Assembly: GCA_014338405.1 (NCBI GenBank)
Contig: JTDE01000251.1
Location: 96,957 to 160,956, forward strand
Direction: 5' to 3'
DNA: 64,000 nt
Origin: Paragonimus skrjabini miyazakii
Lineage: Eukaryota; Platyhelminthes; Trematoda; Plagiorchiida; Troglotrematidae
This document shows, piece by piece, positions 23,892-33,730 of the stretch (within the stretch, counting starts at the first letter, position 1; each line of letters begins with the position of its first letter). The notes below the pieces were generated by a model. That model searched no databases. It was given only the letters and a program-made list of their open reading frames with translations, and had not been told where the DNA came from. The translations under genes and the position numbers were made by a program.

Positions 23892-24886
23892 CTAGATACG
23901 GTTGATGCACAGAGTGCTGACCGGATGCAAGATGAGTAATCTGTCACGTTCGACCCACGGCAATGGACCGTTATGAAAGTACGATTTCAGTACACAATAT
24001 CTTCTCACGAATGTCTCCTCACATTGCATTTTGTTTTCCTTGTTGTGGAGGCAATGATGACCCGTTCTACTCTAGGGCGAAATATGAGAACGCAGCTCTT
24101 TTCACATTGTATCATTAGTGCCTATTAGTTGTGTGAACTTGGCGTGCGCCAGGTCTCTCTTGTACGCTGTCTGGCAATATGTAAAAATACGTAGGCTAAG
24201 CACTAACTATCGGTTTCTTGTTGGCTCTTCCTGCATTTCAGCCGTGGCTGATTTCATCTCTTACACCTCGTCACACCCCATTGTCTTGACCAGTAGGGTA
24301 CTAGAGAGTTGGTAAGATGTCTTTTTGCTCTCTTAGTTCGTCAGTTATCATCAACTGACATTGACCGATTGATAACTTGCCATGGCTATAGCAACTTAAT
24401 CCCTATCCCACTTAACATTAAGCAACGTTTTATCCAACTGCCAGCATGATATCCTTCCGTTGGATTCAGTACACCTACATTTTTCAGAATTTACTGTTCA
24501 AAAGGTGACATCAATGCGAGCCCTAAAGTGTACATATCTGATGAAGACCGGTAAGCTGAAGTGGGTTGTATGCAATCACACCACCAGGATGTCAGTTTAC
24601 AGTACACTAAATAGGAATGTTGATGTGATGGTCTGCTGAGCAGAGTTATCTTGCATGCAACTAAAACCGATGAACGACAAATGGGCATGAGTATTCAGGT
24701 GAGCGCTGATGCTGTAGCTGGACACCACGTTTTAATTATACACGCAATAGTTTATTCGCATATATCGATTATAAGGTCAGATGGAAGATCACGCTTGATG
24801 AGTATATGTAAATAAAAAAACGTATTCAGTCTTTCTCTACAGTCTTTCTCTACAAACTTTACCTATATGACATTCTAATTTTCAAT
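23892..24886. other. Non-coding DNA
   Basis: No secure gene. A 70-nt open segment with good splice signals (24,241-24,310 on +) is discussed as a finding. A CTGATGA at 24,539 does not form a hammerhead. Confidence 0.4.
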
Positions 24887-25930
24887 GTTTCCTATGAGGT
24901 GGAGGTTAACAACTGTCCGCCATTCTTAGACATTCTTATCACTAGATGTGACGATGGAATGTTGTATCGACCGATTTACCAGGAGTCCACGTGGAGCGGG
25001 CAATATTTGCAATTCTTTAGCTTTGCAACTATTGCTTACTACTGTGTTCTTACTGAGTAGTGCTTGTGTACGTCTCAGTCAGGATATTGACTGACTAGCT
25101 TACTGACTAGTTGGCCTTGTGCACATTTGTTTAGATGCTTTTAGGTCATCATCGCACAGTAGCGCTTTGTGAACCATGTGGATGCAGTACTGAAGTCACG
25201 TTGACTGTCCATGGCTCTCGTATTCTGGAGACATTGGTGTACGTGTTCTACGTTGCGTGTTTGCGGCAGGAATACAACCATTGCGTTTTGAACTAAAGGA
25301 ATAATGTCTACAAACAGGGATTAGTGGGAGCATTGTTTCACATAGCCAGAATGATATGTACCGCAGACCGACAGCGGGAAAAAGTGGGGCTTGTTAAAGG
25401 AATGTTGGTGAATAACGGCCAACCAGAAAATTGGTGAATATCCATTATGAGAACAGAAAACCAAAAGTTGCAAGCTGCAGTGCAAACCCAATCCAAGGAT
25501 GACAACCTGACCAAAAACTTGGGTCACAAACTGATACCAGTTTTGCAACGCACTTATTTAGCTACTCAACTGTGCGTTCTGTTAGGCACTAAGTGGTTGG
25601 CTTTCCATAGCGGCGATACACTTAACCGCTCAGTCCGTCTCTCACGTAAGATACCACTTTGTATGCGGTTTCAGTGATGTCTACATAGGCGGAACATACT
25701 GGTGCTCACACCGATATATACAGAAGCACATTCTTTAGTATTTCTCAACTGTAATGTCGAAGAACGTAATAAGCTCGAAGGAACCTGGCTTCATCGTTCG
25801 TTAAACACATCGTTGCAACCAGTTACCTAGTTGACCAGGTTAGGTTATTCAAGATATTCTTATCGTAACCCAAAGTTGTTGGTGATTAACGAAACAGTGC
25901 TAATCACGAAACACTGGGTTCTTTTTAGCT
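24887..25930 (+). pseudogene. Penelope-like element PLE-3: linker plus GIY-YIG remnant with an insertion
   Basis: PLE remnant lacking the RT palm. The first block (24,887-25,060) reads YEVEVNNCPPFLDILITR and STWSGQYLQFFSF. About 255 bp of unrelated sequence (25,061-25,315) then interrupts it. The second block gives LVGALFHIARMICTADRQRE (around 25,322) and RTYLATQLCVLLGTKW (around 25,545), then, after a frameshift, the nuclease tag SDVYIGGTY with its YIG intact (around 25,675), and ASSFVKHIVATSYLVDQVRL (around 25,788). It ends NPKLLVINETVL. Stops and frameshifts make it dead. Its last third is one arm of the perfect inverted repeat at 25,785-26,022. Confidence 0.82.
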
Positions 25931-26022
25931 ACTTTGGGTTACGATAAGAATATCTTGAATAACCTAACCTGGTCAACTAGGTAACTGGTTGCAACGATGT
26001 GTTTAACGAACGATGAAGCCAG
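25785..26022. repeat. Perfect 92-bp inverted repeat with 54-bp spacer
   Basis: Bases 25,785-25,876 are the exact reverse complement of 25,931-26,022 by base-by-base comparison, 92 of 92. The left arm is the C-terminal coding part of PLE-3, and the spacer 25,877-25,930 continues that coding sequence. The right arm is therefore a fold-back partial copy of the same element. A smaller inverted pair, GTGATTA/TAATCAC, sits in the spacer. Confidence 0.95.
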
Positions 26023-26079
26023 TCCATTGATGAAATAAAGTTAACGTCGACCAAGTACATCATCTATGGATTTACTGCA

Positions 26080-26135
26080 TTGCTCCCCAAAATTTCTGTC
26101 AACTCCATAGAGTCACAGTCAGAATTTGGGAGCAA
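26080..26135. repeat. Imperfect hairpin
   Basis: TTGCTCCCCAAAATTTCTG faces CAGAATTTGGGAGCAA around a loop holding its own small ACTC/GAGT pair. The arms are about 17 bp with a few gaps. It lies about 60 bp past the perfect inverted repeat; its origin is unknown. Confidence 0.6.
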
Positions 26136-26589
26136 CAACTCGCGAATCGGTTTAAGGAGGTTTACTAGCCAACGCACGACTTTGTAATATACCGAGTTGT
26201 CCATGGATACTATCAATCGTAATGGGATACCCGTCTTGTGAGTTTTTGATGAACCTTTAATTCTTGATGTCTGAGTGCCTGTTGATTTCGGTTCCTTACA
26301 AGGAACTTTAGAAATTTACCTGTGCAACATTGGTATTTGCAGTTTGCCGGATATTTGTTTTTCATTAAAGAGGTTATTTATCCAGCCTTGGTATCTAATT
26401 AGAATTTCCAGAAAATATCTCATTCGTCTTGGTCACATAGTTCTATTTCTTCATTGAAACACCACAACCTTTGTCTCTCCTGTGGAAGAAGTGACCAATA
26501 ATTTTTGAAACCCCCTACTGGTTGTGCAGTGTTCAGTAGACATGCAAAAAAGCTGGTATATTAGGGCCGACCAAAATTCATGTGACATA

Positions 26590-27123
26590 TCAGTCAATTT
26601 CTGACGAAGCCGATCTGCTTTGTCCAGTGAAGCAAGACTTCCTCTTGAATTTTGAAACCATGATCAGGTGGGCTCGATGGTTGGCAAAACATTCGACATG
26701 ATTTTTCGTAGGTAATTCAGTCGACATACTAGTTTCAGGTCGTGAGCTGATCAGTATGAGTATTTCGTAATGTTTGATGGATTGAACTGATAACAGTTGA
26801 CCCTCAAAAAACCGACCCTTAATTTCAGGTGATGATTTCTTTTCAATGACATTGGTTTCCTCTAATTGACAGAAATTTAATTTTCCAACAGAACAAAGCT
26901 TAAGTTCACACTCCACTTTTTTCAGGAACCTGTCTACTCGCATCCCACAGAAGACCATTACGAAACTAATGAGGCTCATTAGACAGCCAACTACATACGG
27001 ATTGGTGCCAGCTAACCAGCTGTATTGAAGGCCGGTTTGAAACAAGCAAGAGGAGAATGGAGTTCTAGCATGCAACAATCTGTTAGAATAGCGTCCGCTT
27101 GATGAGTCGAAGTAGGAAGACAA
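26590..27123 (-). CDS. Unidentified open frame with one hydrophobic segment
   Basis: I do not recognise this protein. It is a 534-bp open frame, unusually long for this window, read from an ATG at 27,123 to TGA at 26,590. Residues about 40-62 (NPYVVGCLMSLISFVMVFCG) are a plausible membrane span followed by basic residues (MRVDRFLKK), then a hydrophilic tail rich in Ser, Glu and Lys. Possible splice acceptors lie just inside the frame (CTTCGACTCATCAAG and TTCTAACAG on the minus strand, around 27,085-27,105), so it could be the last coding exon of a host gene running leftwards. No AATAAA follows closely. A chance frame cannot be excluded. Confidence 0.3.
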   Translation of the reverse strand: MSSYFDSSSGRYSNRLLHARTPFSSCLFQTGLQYSWLAGTNPYVVGCLMSLISFVMVFCGMRVDRFLKKVECELKLCSVGKLNFCQLEETNVIEKKSSPEIKGRFFEGQLLSVQSIKHYEILILISSRPETSMSTELPTKNHVECFANHRAHLIMVSKFKRKSCFTGQSRSASSEID

Positions 27124-27910
27124 AATGATATTACCGTTGTGACCTCAATATACTCTTGGCCCGCAAAGTTGTTAATTGCATGAAATCCGGTACAGGTTAT
27201 GTGGAAACAGGACCACGAAAACATACACTCAGTTGCACGGCCTACGTGTATTCACCTACATTGGGTGGCAGTACCTTGTTACTCACCCTCGTGGGTCGCC
27301 CCTCATAATGCGTGCACACTTTCACTAGTCGCTTTCAGTCTATCGTCCCCCTGGCGTTAATACATACCTTTTAGGTTCTGAAAATACGTAGTATGCTACT
27401 CAAACGAGGCTGCCTGTTATATAACAGCAACACGTTATACAAAATTACGACGAAGAGAATGTCCGTGTAACATGGTTAATTTTCAAACTCGCGTGCATAC
27501 ATCACTTTTTTACAGTTGTTCAAACATAGTTTTCTTTGCTGTGTTCTGGTAGCATTTACTGAAGAAAATGAAGATGGTATACTTCTTACCAAAAAATATT
27601 TCCAGGTCCCTTTGTCTGGGTACATAACACTACAACTTAATGAATCTTCGAACGTGTGAACCGACAGAATAGTTGAGATGTTATTCAAGTCCAGTCAGTG
27701 ATAAACATCGAAGATAAAATTGTACACATGAACTTTGATTTACAAATCGTATTTGATTGGTTCGCTATCCGTGCAATGTGAACTGTGAAACAAATTAAAA
27801 TTCTTTCCCATTCAACTGGTGTCAAATAGCTCTCTGTGAAGTCAAAATTACTGTGGTACAAAACTGCCGTATTTATGATAAACACTCGGAGTTATTCATA
27901 CAGATTAAAC
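27124..27910. other. Non-coding DNA
   Basis: Nothing supported; possible upstream intron of the minus-strand frame that ends at 26,590. Confidence 0.4.
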
Positions 27911-28008
27911 ATCACCCACAATTGATCGCAACTGCCGCATTCCCATAGACAGCGAAAGTGGATGAGCGTTCTCATATGATGATTCGGTCGTGCCTAATGT
28001 GAGGTCAA

Positions 28009-28063
28009 TGGCGCAGTGGTAAACACGGTTGACTCATGAACGGAATGTCCGTGGTTCAAGTCC
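28009..28063 (+). promoter_or_regulatory. tRNA-type internal pol III promoter (A and B boxes)
   Basis: TGGCGCAGTGGT at 28,009-28,020 fits the A box and GGTTCAAGTCC at 28,053-28,063 fits the B box; only the expected G-to-A type change in the B box departs from consensus. Box spacing is normal for a tRNA-derived SINE. The rest does not fold as a tRNA. Confidence 0.8.
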
Positions 28064-28081
28064 CGGCAGTGGCGATGATAT

Positions 28082-28126
28082 GCACTACTGACGAGCTCTC
28101 ATGAGAGCGAAACTCGAGTCTAGTGC
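28082..28126 (+). ncRNA. Hammerhead ribozyme in copy A, all core bases present
   Basis: A 45-nt type I hammerhead. Stem I is GCACTA (28,082-28,087) with TAGTGC (28,121-28,126). Core CTGACGA is at 28,088-28,094. Stem II is GCTCT-CATG-AGAGC (28,095-28,108), five perfect pairs, and GAAA is at 28,109-28,112. Stem III is A-T and C-G closing TCGA, and the predicted cleavage follows C28,120 in the triplet GTC. Stem III is as short as in PLE-type hammerheads, so efficient cutting may need a dimer or long-range contacts. Cleavage is predicted only. Confidence 0.88.
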
Positions 28127-28196
28127 TTCCTCTGTTCGAAAGGGGCCGACTGGAAAGTCTATGGGAATGCGACAGCTGCGATCAATTGTGGGTGAT

Positions 28197-29654
28197 ATTC
28201 CATCTATATGAAAATCAAAATTCCCCCACTACTCATCAGTACTCGGAGTTATTGTTTGTCCGTTTTCTTTGGTCAATAGCTTTTTGGCTTCAATGAATGG
28301 TGCACGTTTGTTTGATTCCACGATGTTGATTTCGATCCAACTAAGTTGCTCGAATTGTTTGTCGTTTTGTTCATGTCATTTAGTTCCGAGGTGTTGGTTG
28401 TCAGGTTTGATCTATACACATGATCAGTTGGTCGTCATACTGCATGGCTTTTGAAGAATATATCTGGGTTTGCTGGCTCCTCTGAAACTGCGTCCGTCCC
28501 AGCCAACAATCACCATTGGTTGCAAATGGTATGACAAAACCGTATGTCGTTACAACGAATCTGAATACTCTGATGACATGACAATTAATTCGTACTATGC
28601 GTTGATTCATCCGATGATTTACCTGGAGCAGTTCTCATCGGTTTGAAAAAGTCTATCATTAAACTAATGTAGATGCCAACAGAATGTAAGTAAGGCCACA
28701 CCAAACCAATTTCTGCTGAAGCTTGATGAAGAACGGATGTAAACATTCGATGATTATTCCCGTGCACTCAACTGATGATAACTGAATCGTATCCACAATA
28801 CGGAAGATCCAGATGATAGTTATGCTTCTTCTGATGGGTAGCCTCACTTAATTAAAACCATTGAAATGATTATTTGTTTATAGTTTCTTATTTATAATGC
28901 ATCTGGTAAACTGATTTTGGTAAATTATTGAGTGATGTCTTTTAGTTCATAGGCTCTGTGCTGTTCCCTAACATACAACAAATGTTGTTACTTTAGTAGT
29001 GATAAGGTTTCCATTTTATTTTGTCTACCGCCACAAGAAATATATACTGCAAAAATGTACGCTGGGGAATTTTGTTTGTTTAAGGTTTCCATCAATAGAA
29101 AAATGTCCAGTTTGTATAATTTGCTTTTTCAGCTCTGATTGCAAAATCAGCTTTTAATCGTACTTTTCCGCTATTATCTACTAATTCCACTCTGATTGCT
29201 TTAAACGATTTGACTTTTCAATAGGTTTACTGTAAAACTGGTTTCAGGTCACTTCAAAAACTGTTTATGAGCAGTACTGTGCCATTCTTTGTTTCACGGT
29301 TGAGTTCTTTGTAATTAAAAAAACATGAAGCGGCAATAAGTTTTGTTTTCTTAGTGGTTGAAAACGAATCATGTGCAGCGCTCTTTTTAACCTAACTTCC
29401 GTATCACATGTACTTACTTACAGAGGGCAAACCTTATTCCATCGGGCTTTCTTACTCCCTAACATTGCGAGAAATACTGTTGCATGACATGTCTCCGGAA
29501 TTATTCAGTTTATGTACAGTTCAGATAAACTTTGAAAGTGAGGTTTTGGAATGTATTTATCACCGTAAAATAACTAACCCTATTAGTTATAGGATATCCG
29601 CACCAAATTTAGTACGAATGAAGTCAAACAGTTTGGGCGTCGTGTTTAACATGC
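28197..29654. other. Non-coding DNA
   Basis: Several overlapping open frames (28,269-28,847, both strands; 29,408-29,695) but none with a family motif. No repeat recognised. Confidence 0.4.
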
Positions 29655-29852
29655 TATTGAAAAATGGATTGAGAATAACACAACATTACGAGTAGGTTGT
29701 AATAGTCTACGTTTCAACTACCTCGGATGGCCCTCCTCCTGAGTGTTGTAATCGACTACAACACTCCTGAGGAAGGCCATCCGAGGTGGTTGAAACTTAG
29801 AATATTACAACTTGCTCGTAATGTTGTGTTATTCTCAATCCATTTTTCAATA
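29655..29852. repeat. 198-bp palindrome (96-bp arms, 6-bp spacer)
   Basis: 29,655-29,750 and 29,757-29,852 are inverted copies with 88 of 96 matches by my count, and the spacer is ATCGAC. The right arm contains CTGAGGA and, 18 bases later, GAAAC, which loosely recalls a hammerhead core, but stems I to III do not pair properly. The eight differences mean it has existed long enough to diverge, so it is not an assembly artefact. The frame at 29,408-29,695 runs into the left arm by chance. Confidence 0.9.
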
Positions 29853-31536
29853 ACCCTATCATCAGTGAGAATTGAAAACACATGTAGACTACAGTGTCTA
29901 AATCCTAATCAAACTGTGTTAGGCAATAATTATCGGTCCATGCCGATGATGGCTGGAGATTAGCTTCACTAGTTAAATTCATAATGAAAGCACCTCACAA
30001 GTCATTTAGAAGAGTACTTTGTCACTAGTTCTAGAAACAAATAAGAGAAGTTATGTTCAGCATAAATTGTGTAAAGTTTTTTAGAAAGACTGCGTTGGCG
30101 ATGTTTTTTTGACGACTCAGTGCAATCTGTAACTAAATGTTGCCTAACGAAATGTCGCGCACTTGTTGGAGCGTTCGTGTTTGATTGGTTTGATTGGAGC
30201 GGATGGTTTTCCGATGCAGTATCTGAATGCTATATTTCCGATAACTTGCCGCAGCCAGCTGGAATCGTTTCTTGCGATAAAAATGCAACACAGTTTAGGT
30301 CTGTAGCATATAACATAGAATACACTCAGTAAAAGAATATGGTGATTGCTGGGTCTATCAGATACTACCATCTAGAACAAACAAAAATACCAGACAATTC
30401 GTAATATTCTGTTTGAAATATATTCAGGTGTACTGTAAGTGTGGCTTTCAGCTGTCAAAGTACAAACAGAAATCAACAAAGACTACGGTAATTCACTGAA
30501 GCGTAATTATCTGAACACTGAAAGGGCAAACGGACGTAATGATAATAACTGGGCTATCTACATTCATCCAGTGAATTCACCTTACTGCATATATGTAACG
30601 TCAGTTACATTTTGCTTCAAATGTGTTTTGGGATAACACAACGCGTTATTCGAATGTGTGGTACGTAAATAAATACAGACGTTGTTTGAATCGAAGTGAT
30701 TTCCGTGAAAATGTGCTGACCAGTTACATCATTGTGTCACATTTTTTCTCAGTCGAACTTTTAATAATGCCCTCTGATGTGCTAAATCTGGTGTTCATTT
30801 AAATAAAGTATTCCCAGAACCTTTCCGTAGATTCTATGCCCTCTCACGCTTTCTGATTTGGATGAACCTTATTAGTGGCAGGCACATATTTATCATTTAT
30901 AATTTCACGGTTTAATCACTTGACACAGCAACATTAACCGCACATGTGAGTAGCTGAGCTTATTCAAATATATATTGTTTAGGACACAGTTACTTGATAG
31001 GTTCTCATCTGACTAAAGTTCAGATTTTAATATCATACAAAACAATTTGCGAGATATTTTGAGGATTGAAAATGGTTCACTTTCTGTTATCCTATCAGGT
31101 TGCTTCTGCTCAGCAACATGGCGCTGGAGAAATGTTTTACACGTTTTGCCAAAGAATATCAACCAAACGTTAACTTTGAACTAGTTGTACAGAAAAAGGA
31201 AGTCTCATTAAGTACAAATTGATCAGAGTTGGCAGAAAGTTGAAACAATGAAGCGAACTTTCTATAAGGGGAAAACTCAGTTTCAGCACTTGACAATTAC
31301 TTTTGAAAATTTATATTAGACCGTAGATTGTTGAGTTAGGCGGGACAAGTATATTTCTGGAGACCTGTCCATAAATTTTAGTGATAATTTTATTGTTTGT
31401 GTATACAAGTTTCAAGTAACAACAACCACTTACTTTGTAGATGAAATGGCGTTTAATTTATGGTAGTCTCTTTGAATAGCACAAAACGAGAATATATGCT
31501 TCTGTTTTGTGATGTGAATTACTTCGGTAGTTTTAC
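29853..31536. other. Non-coding DNA
   Basis: No supported gene or repeat. Frames at 30,120-30,371 on both strands overlap and lack motifs. Confidence 0.45.
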
Positions 31537-31778
31537 CTATCTTATCACGAACCTCAGCGCATATCGAATTGCAGACGTTTGCTAGTAACGTTTTTCTCGC
31601 TACCTCATTTATCGAGGTGTAAGCACATCGGGACATATGAAACCGGTTTTCCATCATACCACAGTTTTGTACAGTCGAAGTTAAACTGGAAGTCAGAAAT
31701 GTTTTACAACCCAATATTGGTTGCGATGAATTGAACGCTGTGACCTTCCATTCGCTCATCCAATAAGGGCAAAAGTAC
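31537..31778 (-). CDS. Candidate internal exon, unidentified
   Basis: A 242-nt open segment on the minus strand between a good acceptor (TTAGTATTTTTGCAG, ending at 31,779) and a good donor (GATAG followed by GTAAAACT at 31,536). It is open through the whole length in one frame, beginning YFCPYWMSEWKVTAF and containing SINEVARKTLLANVCNS and ICAEVRDKI. I recognise no family. The combination of length and both splice signals is the only support; no neighbouring exon was found. Confidence 0.3.
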
Positions 31779-32389
31779 CTGCAAAAATACTAATTTGTTA
31801 TTCAAATTAACGTTGTGAAACAAAAGTAAGTTTCTATGAATTTTGTTAAGAAGTTTACAAAATAAATCAGGATGATAAGGATTGATACAAATCGAGATGT
31901 CACCAACGCACAATTTATACGAGGAAACTTCGGGCCATATTATTTTGAGCTTGCCGCTGAGTCACTCTTGGGAATTTGTCCTCTACTGTTGAACTCAGTG
32001 GACTAGATAAAGCAGCAATGTACACGTTTTCTTCGAAACTAAGGCAAATGTTTTTGTGCATAACAAAGTGCTGTGTTTAAGGTAGTGATTTGGAACGTTT
32101 ATACCGCAATTCTGACTAGAAACAAAATCACTAAGAAATGTAAGTGTCTGACAAGTAGAGTATTAATTAACGAGGAATCAATATTCACTGACTGGATTGT
32201 TACTATATTCATCACAACTTGTGTTAAGGTTTCGTCTAACTCAAAGTAGTTTCTAAGGTAATGTTGAAATGTTGGATGACATCCAAAATGTTCACTGGCC
32301 AGCAAGCAATCTTGTGGTACGCAGAATTGTTTATGCGGATATTCGGGTGTAGAGGTGGACCATCACTATACACTTTTGGGATATCTCTG
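31779..32389. other. Non-coding DNA, possibly including the 5' end of PLE-4
   Basis: The open frame at 32,261-32,497 leads into PLE-4 and may include its N-terminal region, but only the last part (from about 32,390) resembles the family. Confidence 0.4.
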
Positions 32390-33730
32390 ATTGAAATTTT
32401 CCAACCACGGCCCAGGTTCACACTCAATGGACAGTTTGCTGTCGTTGCAATCAAAGACTGCATAACTTGTCACAACTTCCGCTTGCCCACGCCGTAGAAA
32501 TGGTCGGTCAGAGGTTGAGGTACAATTTGAAAATCTCTATAACCAAATCTGTCAGTTGACCACCACTTCAAATGTCACTCTGGAGCAATTCAGAACAGAT
32601 CTAATAAACTGCTGCTATCACTACCTACAAACTCAGTTTGCTCATAAGAATCTTGTCACTGTTAGACATCTACAAGCCTTGTGAATACTCCGCGAGCGTG
32701 GAGATATCCACATGACACGTCCTGACAAAGTTACAGGCATAGCTATTGTGAAGAGGAAAGACTACATCGATAAAATGTCGAAGATTCTCTTAGATCGGAG
32801 TGAAATTGGCAAAACTGAAACCGAGAAAGATAGGACAATTCATCTCGAGGGTCAAATCGTAGAAGGTCTCAAGCGACTTTTACAACAAGGAATAATCAGA
32901 TACACACAGTTAGAACGACCTAAACGGAATGGCTAGAACCAGTCGGTTTAAGTCGTTCAAACGGTCTACCCAAGATCCATAAACCAAATCATCCGTTGAG
33001 GCCTATTCTTAATATACACAATTCCCCTACCACTCAACAACAAAGTGGTTAACAGAACAGCTTGAACCTAATCATAGCCACATAGCCTACGAGACACGTT
33101 CGGTTTTGTTATTGACGTAGATAACGTTAATATATCTCCTGGCTATTCACAAATGTCCTTCTGTTTGAAACTGTCAATTCAATTTGTGAACACATCGACC
33201 AATCTAACACTCGGTTCAGCATGCCGACATCCATGTCGAAAGAACTGCTTCTACGATGTACTCTCAACATTAAGTTTTAATTTAACAACGAACCTTATCG
33301 TCAGACTGATGAGGTCGCAGTGGGGTCCCCAGTGGGCTCATTTCTATCAGATATTTTCATGGGCAAGCTTGAACATCAACACCCGAGTCAGTCCACTAGC
33401 AGTTTGTGCTTCTACCGACAACACGTAGACATCTTCGTTCTATTGAAGTCTAAGCATGATCTATCTGGTGCCGTCTACTCATTCAACCAGGAGCATCCCG
33501 CCATCATGTTTGCTTCTGAAACGGAATCAGAAAGTTCGCTTCATTTTATACCTATGCACTTGAACAGGCGCCTTGATGGTAGTTTATAACGCTCCGTTTA
33601 TCGTAGAGCAAACTGGACTGGGCAATGTACACATGCTGAGGAGGCACGTTTGTTACATGATGCAACCTTGTTCTCATTAAATGTAACGATTAATCACCAA
33701 ATGACATGTCAACAATTAAAACTTCTTTAC
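32390..33730 (+). pseudogene. Penelope-like element PLE-4: N-terminal region and RT, broken
   Basis: The longest RT-side PLE remnant. It starts with an N-terminal conserved block, NFRLPTP (around 32,478) then VEVQFENLYNQI (around 32,515). TRPDKVTGIAIVKRKDYIDK (around 32,718) follows, corresponding to the family TRPDKGSG-x-VVMN. Next come GLPKIHKPNHPLRPIL (around 32,970) and, after a damaged stretch, FNNEPYRQTDEVAVGSPVG and FLSDIFMGKLE (around 33,280-33,375). The catalytic box reads FYRQHVDIFVLL, so both aspartates are disturbed. It finishes around RSVYRRANWTGQ (33,595). The GIY-YIG half is missing. Stops and frameshifts at about 32,680, 32,935, 33,060 and 33,270. Confidence 0.85.

Larger units (their letters stand above)
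27911..28196 (+). mobile_element. Hammerhead short element, full-length copy A with terminal inverted repeats
   Basis: A 286-bp non-autonomous element, the best copy here. The left end 27,911-27,950 and right end 28,157-28,196 are inverted repeats of 40 bp with 38 matches, starting ATCACCCACAATTGATCGCA. Inside, in order: a unique head (CATATGATGATTCGGTCGTG), a tRNA-like pol III promoter (A box 28,009-28,020, B box 28,053-28,063), a hammerhead ribozyme (28,082-28,126) and a tail. There is no coding capacity and no poly(A) or simple-repeat tail. No clear target duplication is visible beyond a possible AT. Tail, ribozyme and promoter are shared with copies at 11.6, 15.7, 22.6, 47.6-47.9 and 55.5 kb, which proves it is dispersed. 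The promoter-plus-hammerhead order resembles Sm-alpha of schistosomes; the inverted ends do not belong to any SINE I know. Confidence 0.85.

Noticed and set aside
24530..24570. CTGATGA with GAA nearby, possible hammerhead
   Set aside because: No stem I partner, no stem II pairing, and GAAG instead of GAAA.
29757..29820. Hammerhead in the right arm of the palindrome
   Set aside because: CTGAGGA and GAAAC are spaced acceptably, but stem II needs wobble pairs and a bulge, stem I has no adjacent partner and the cleavage triplet is absent.
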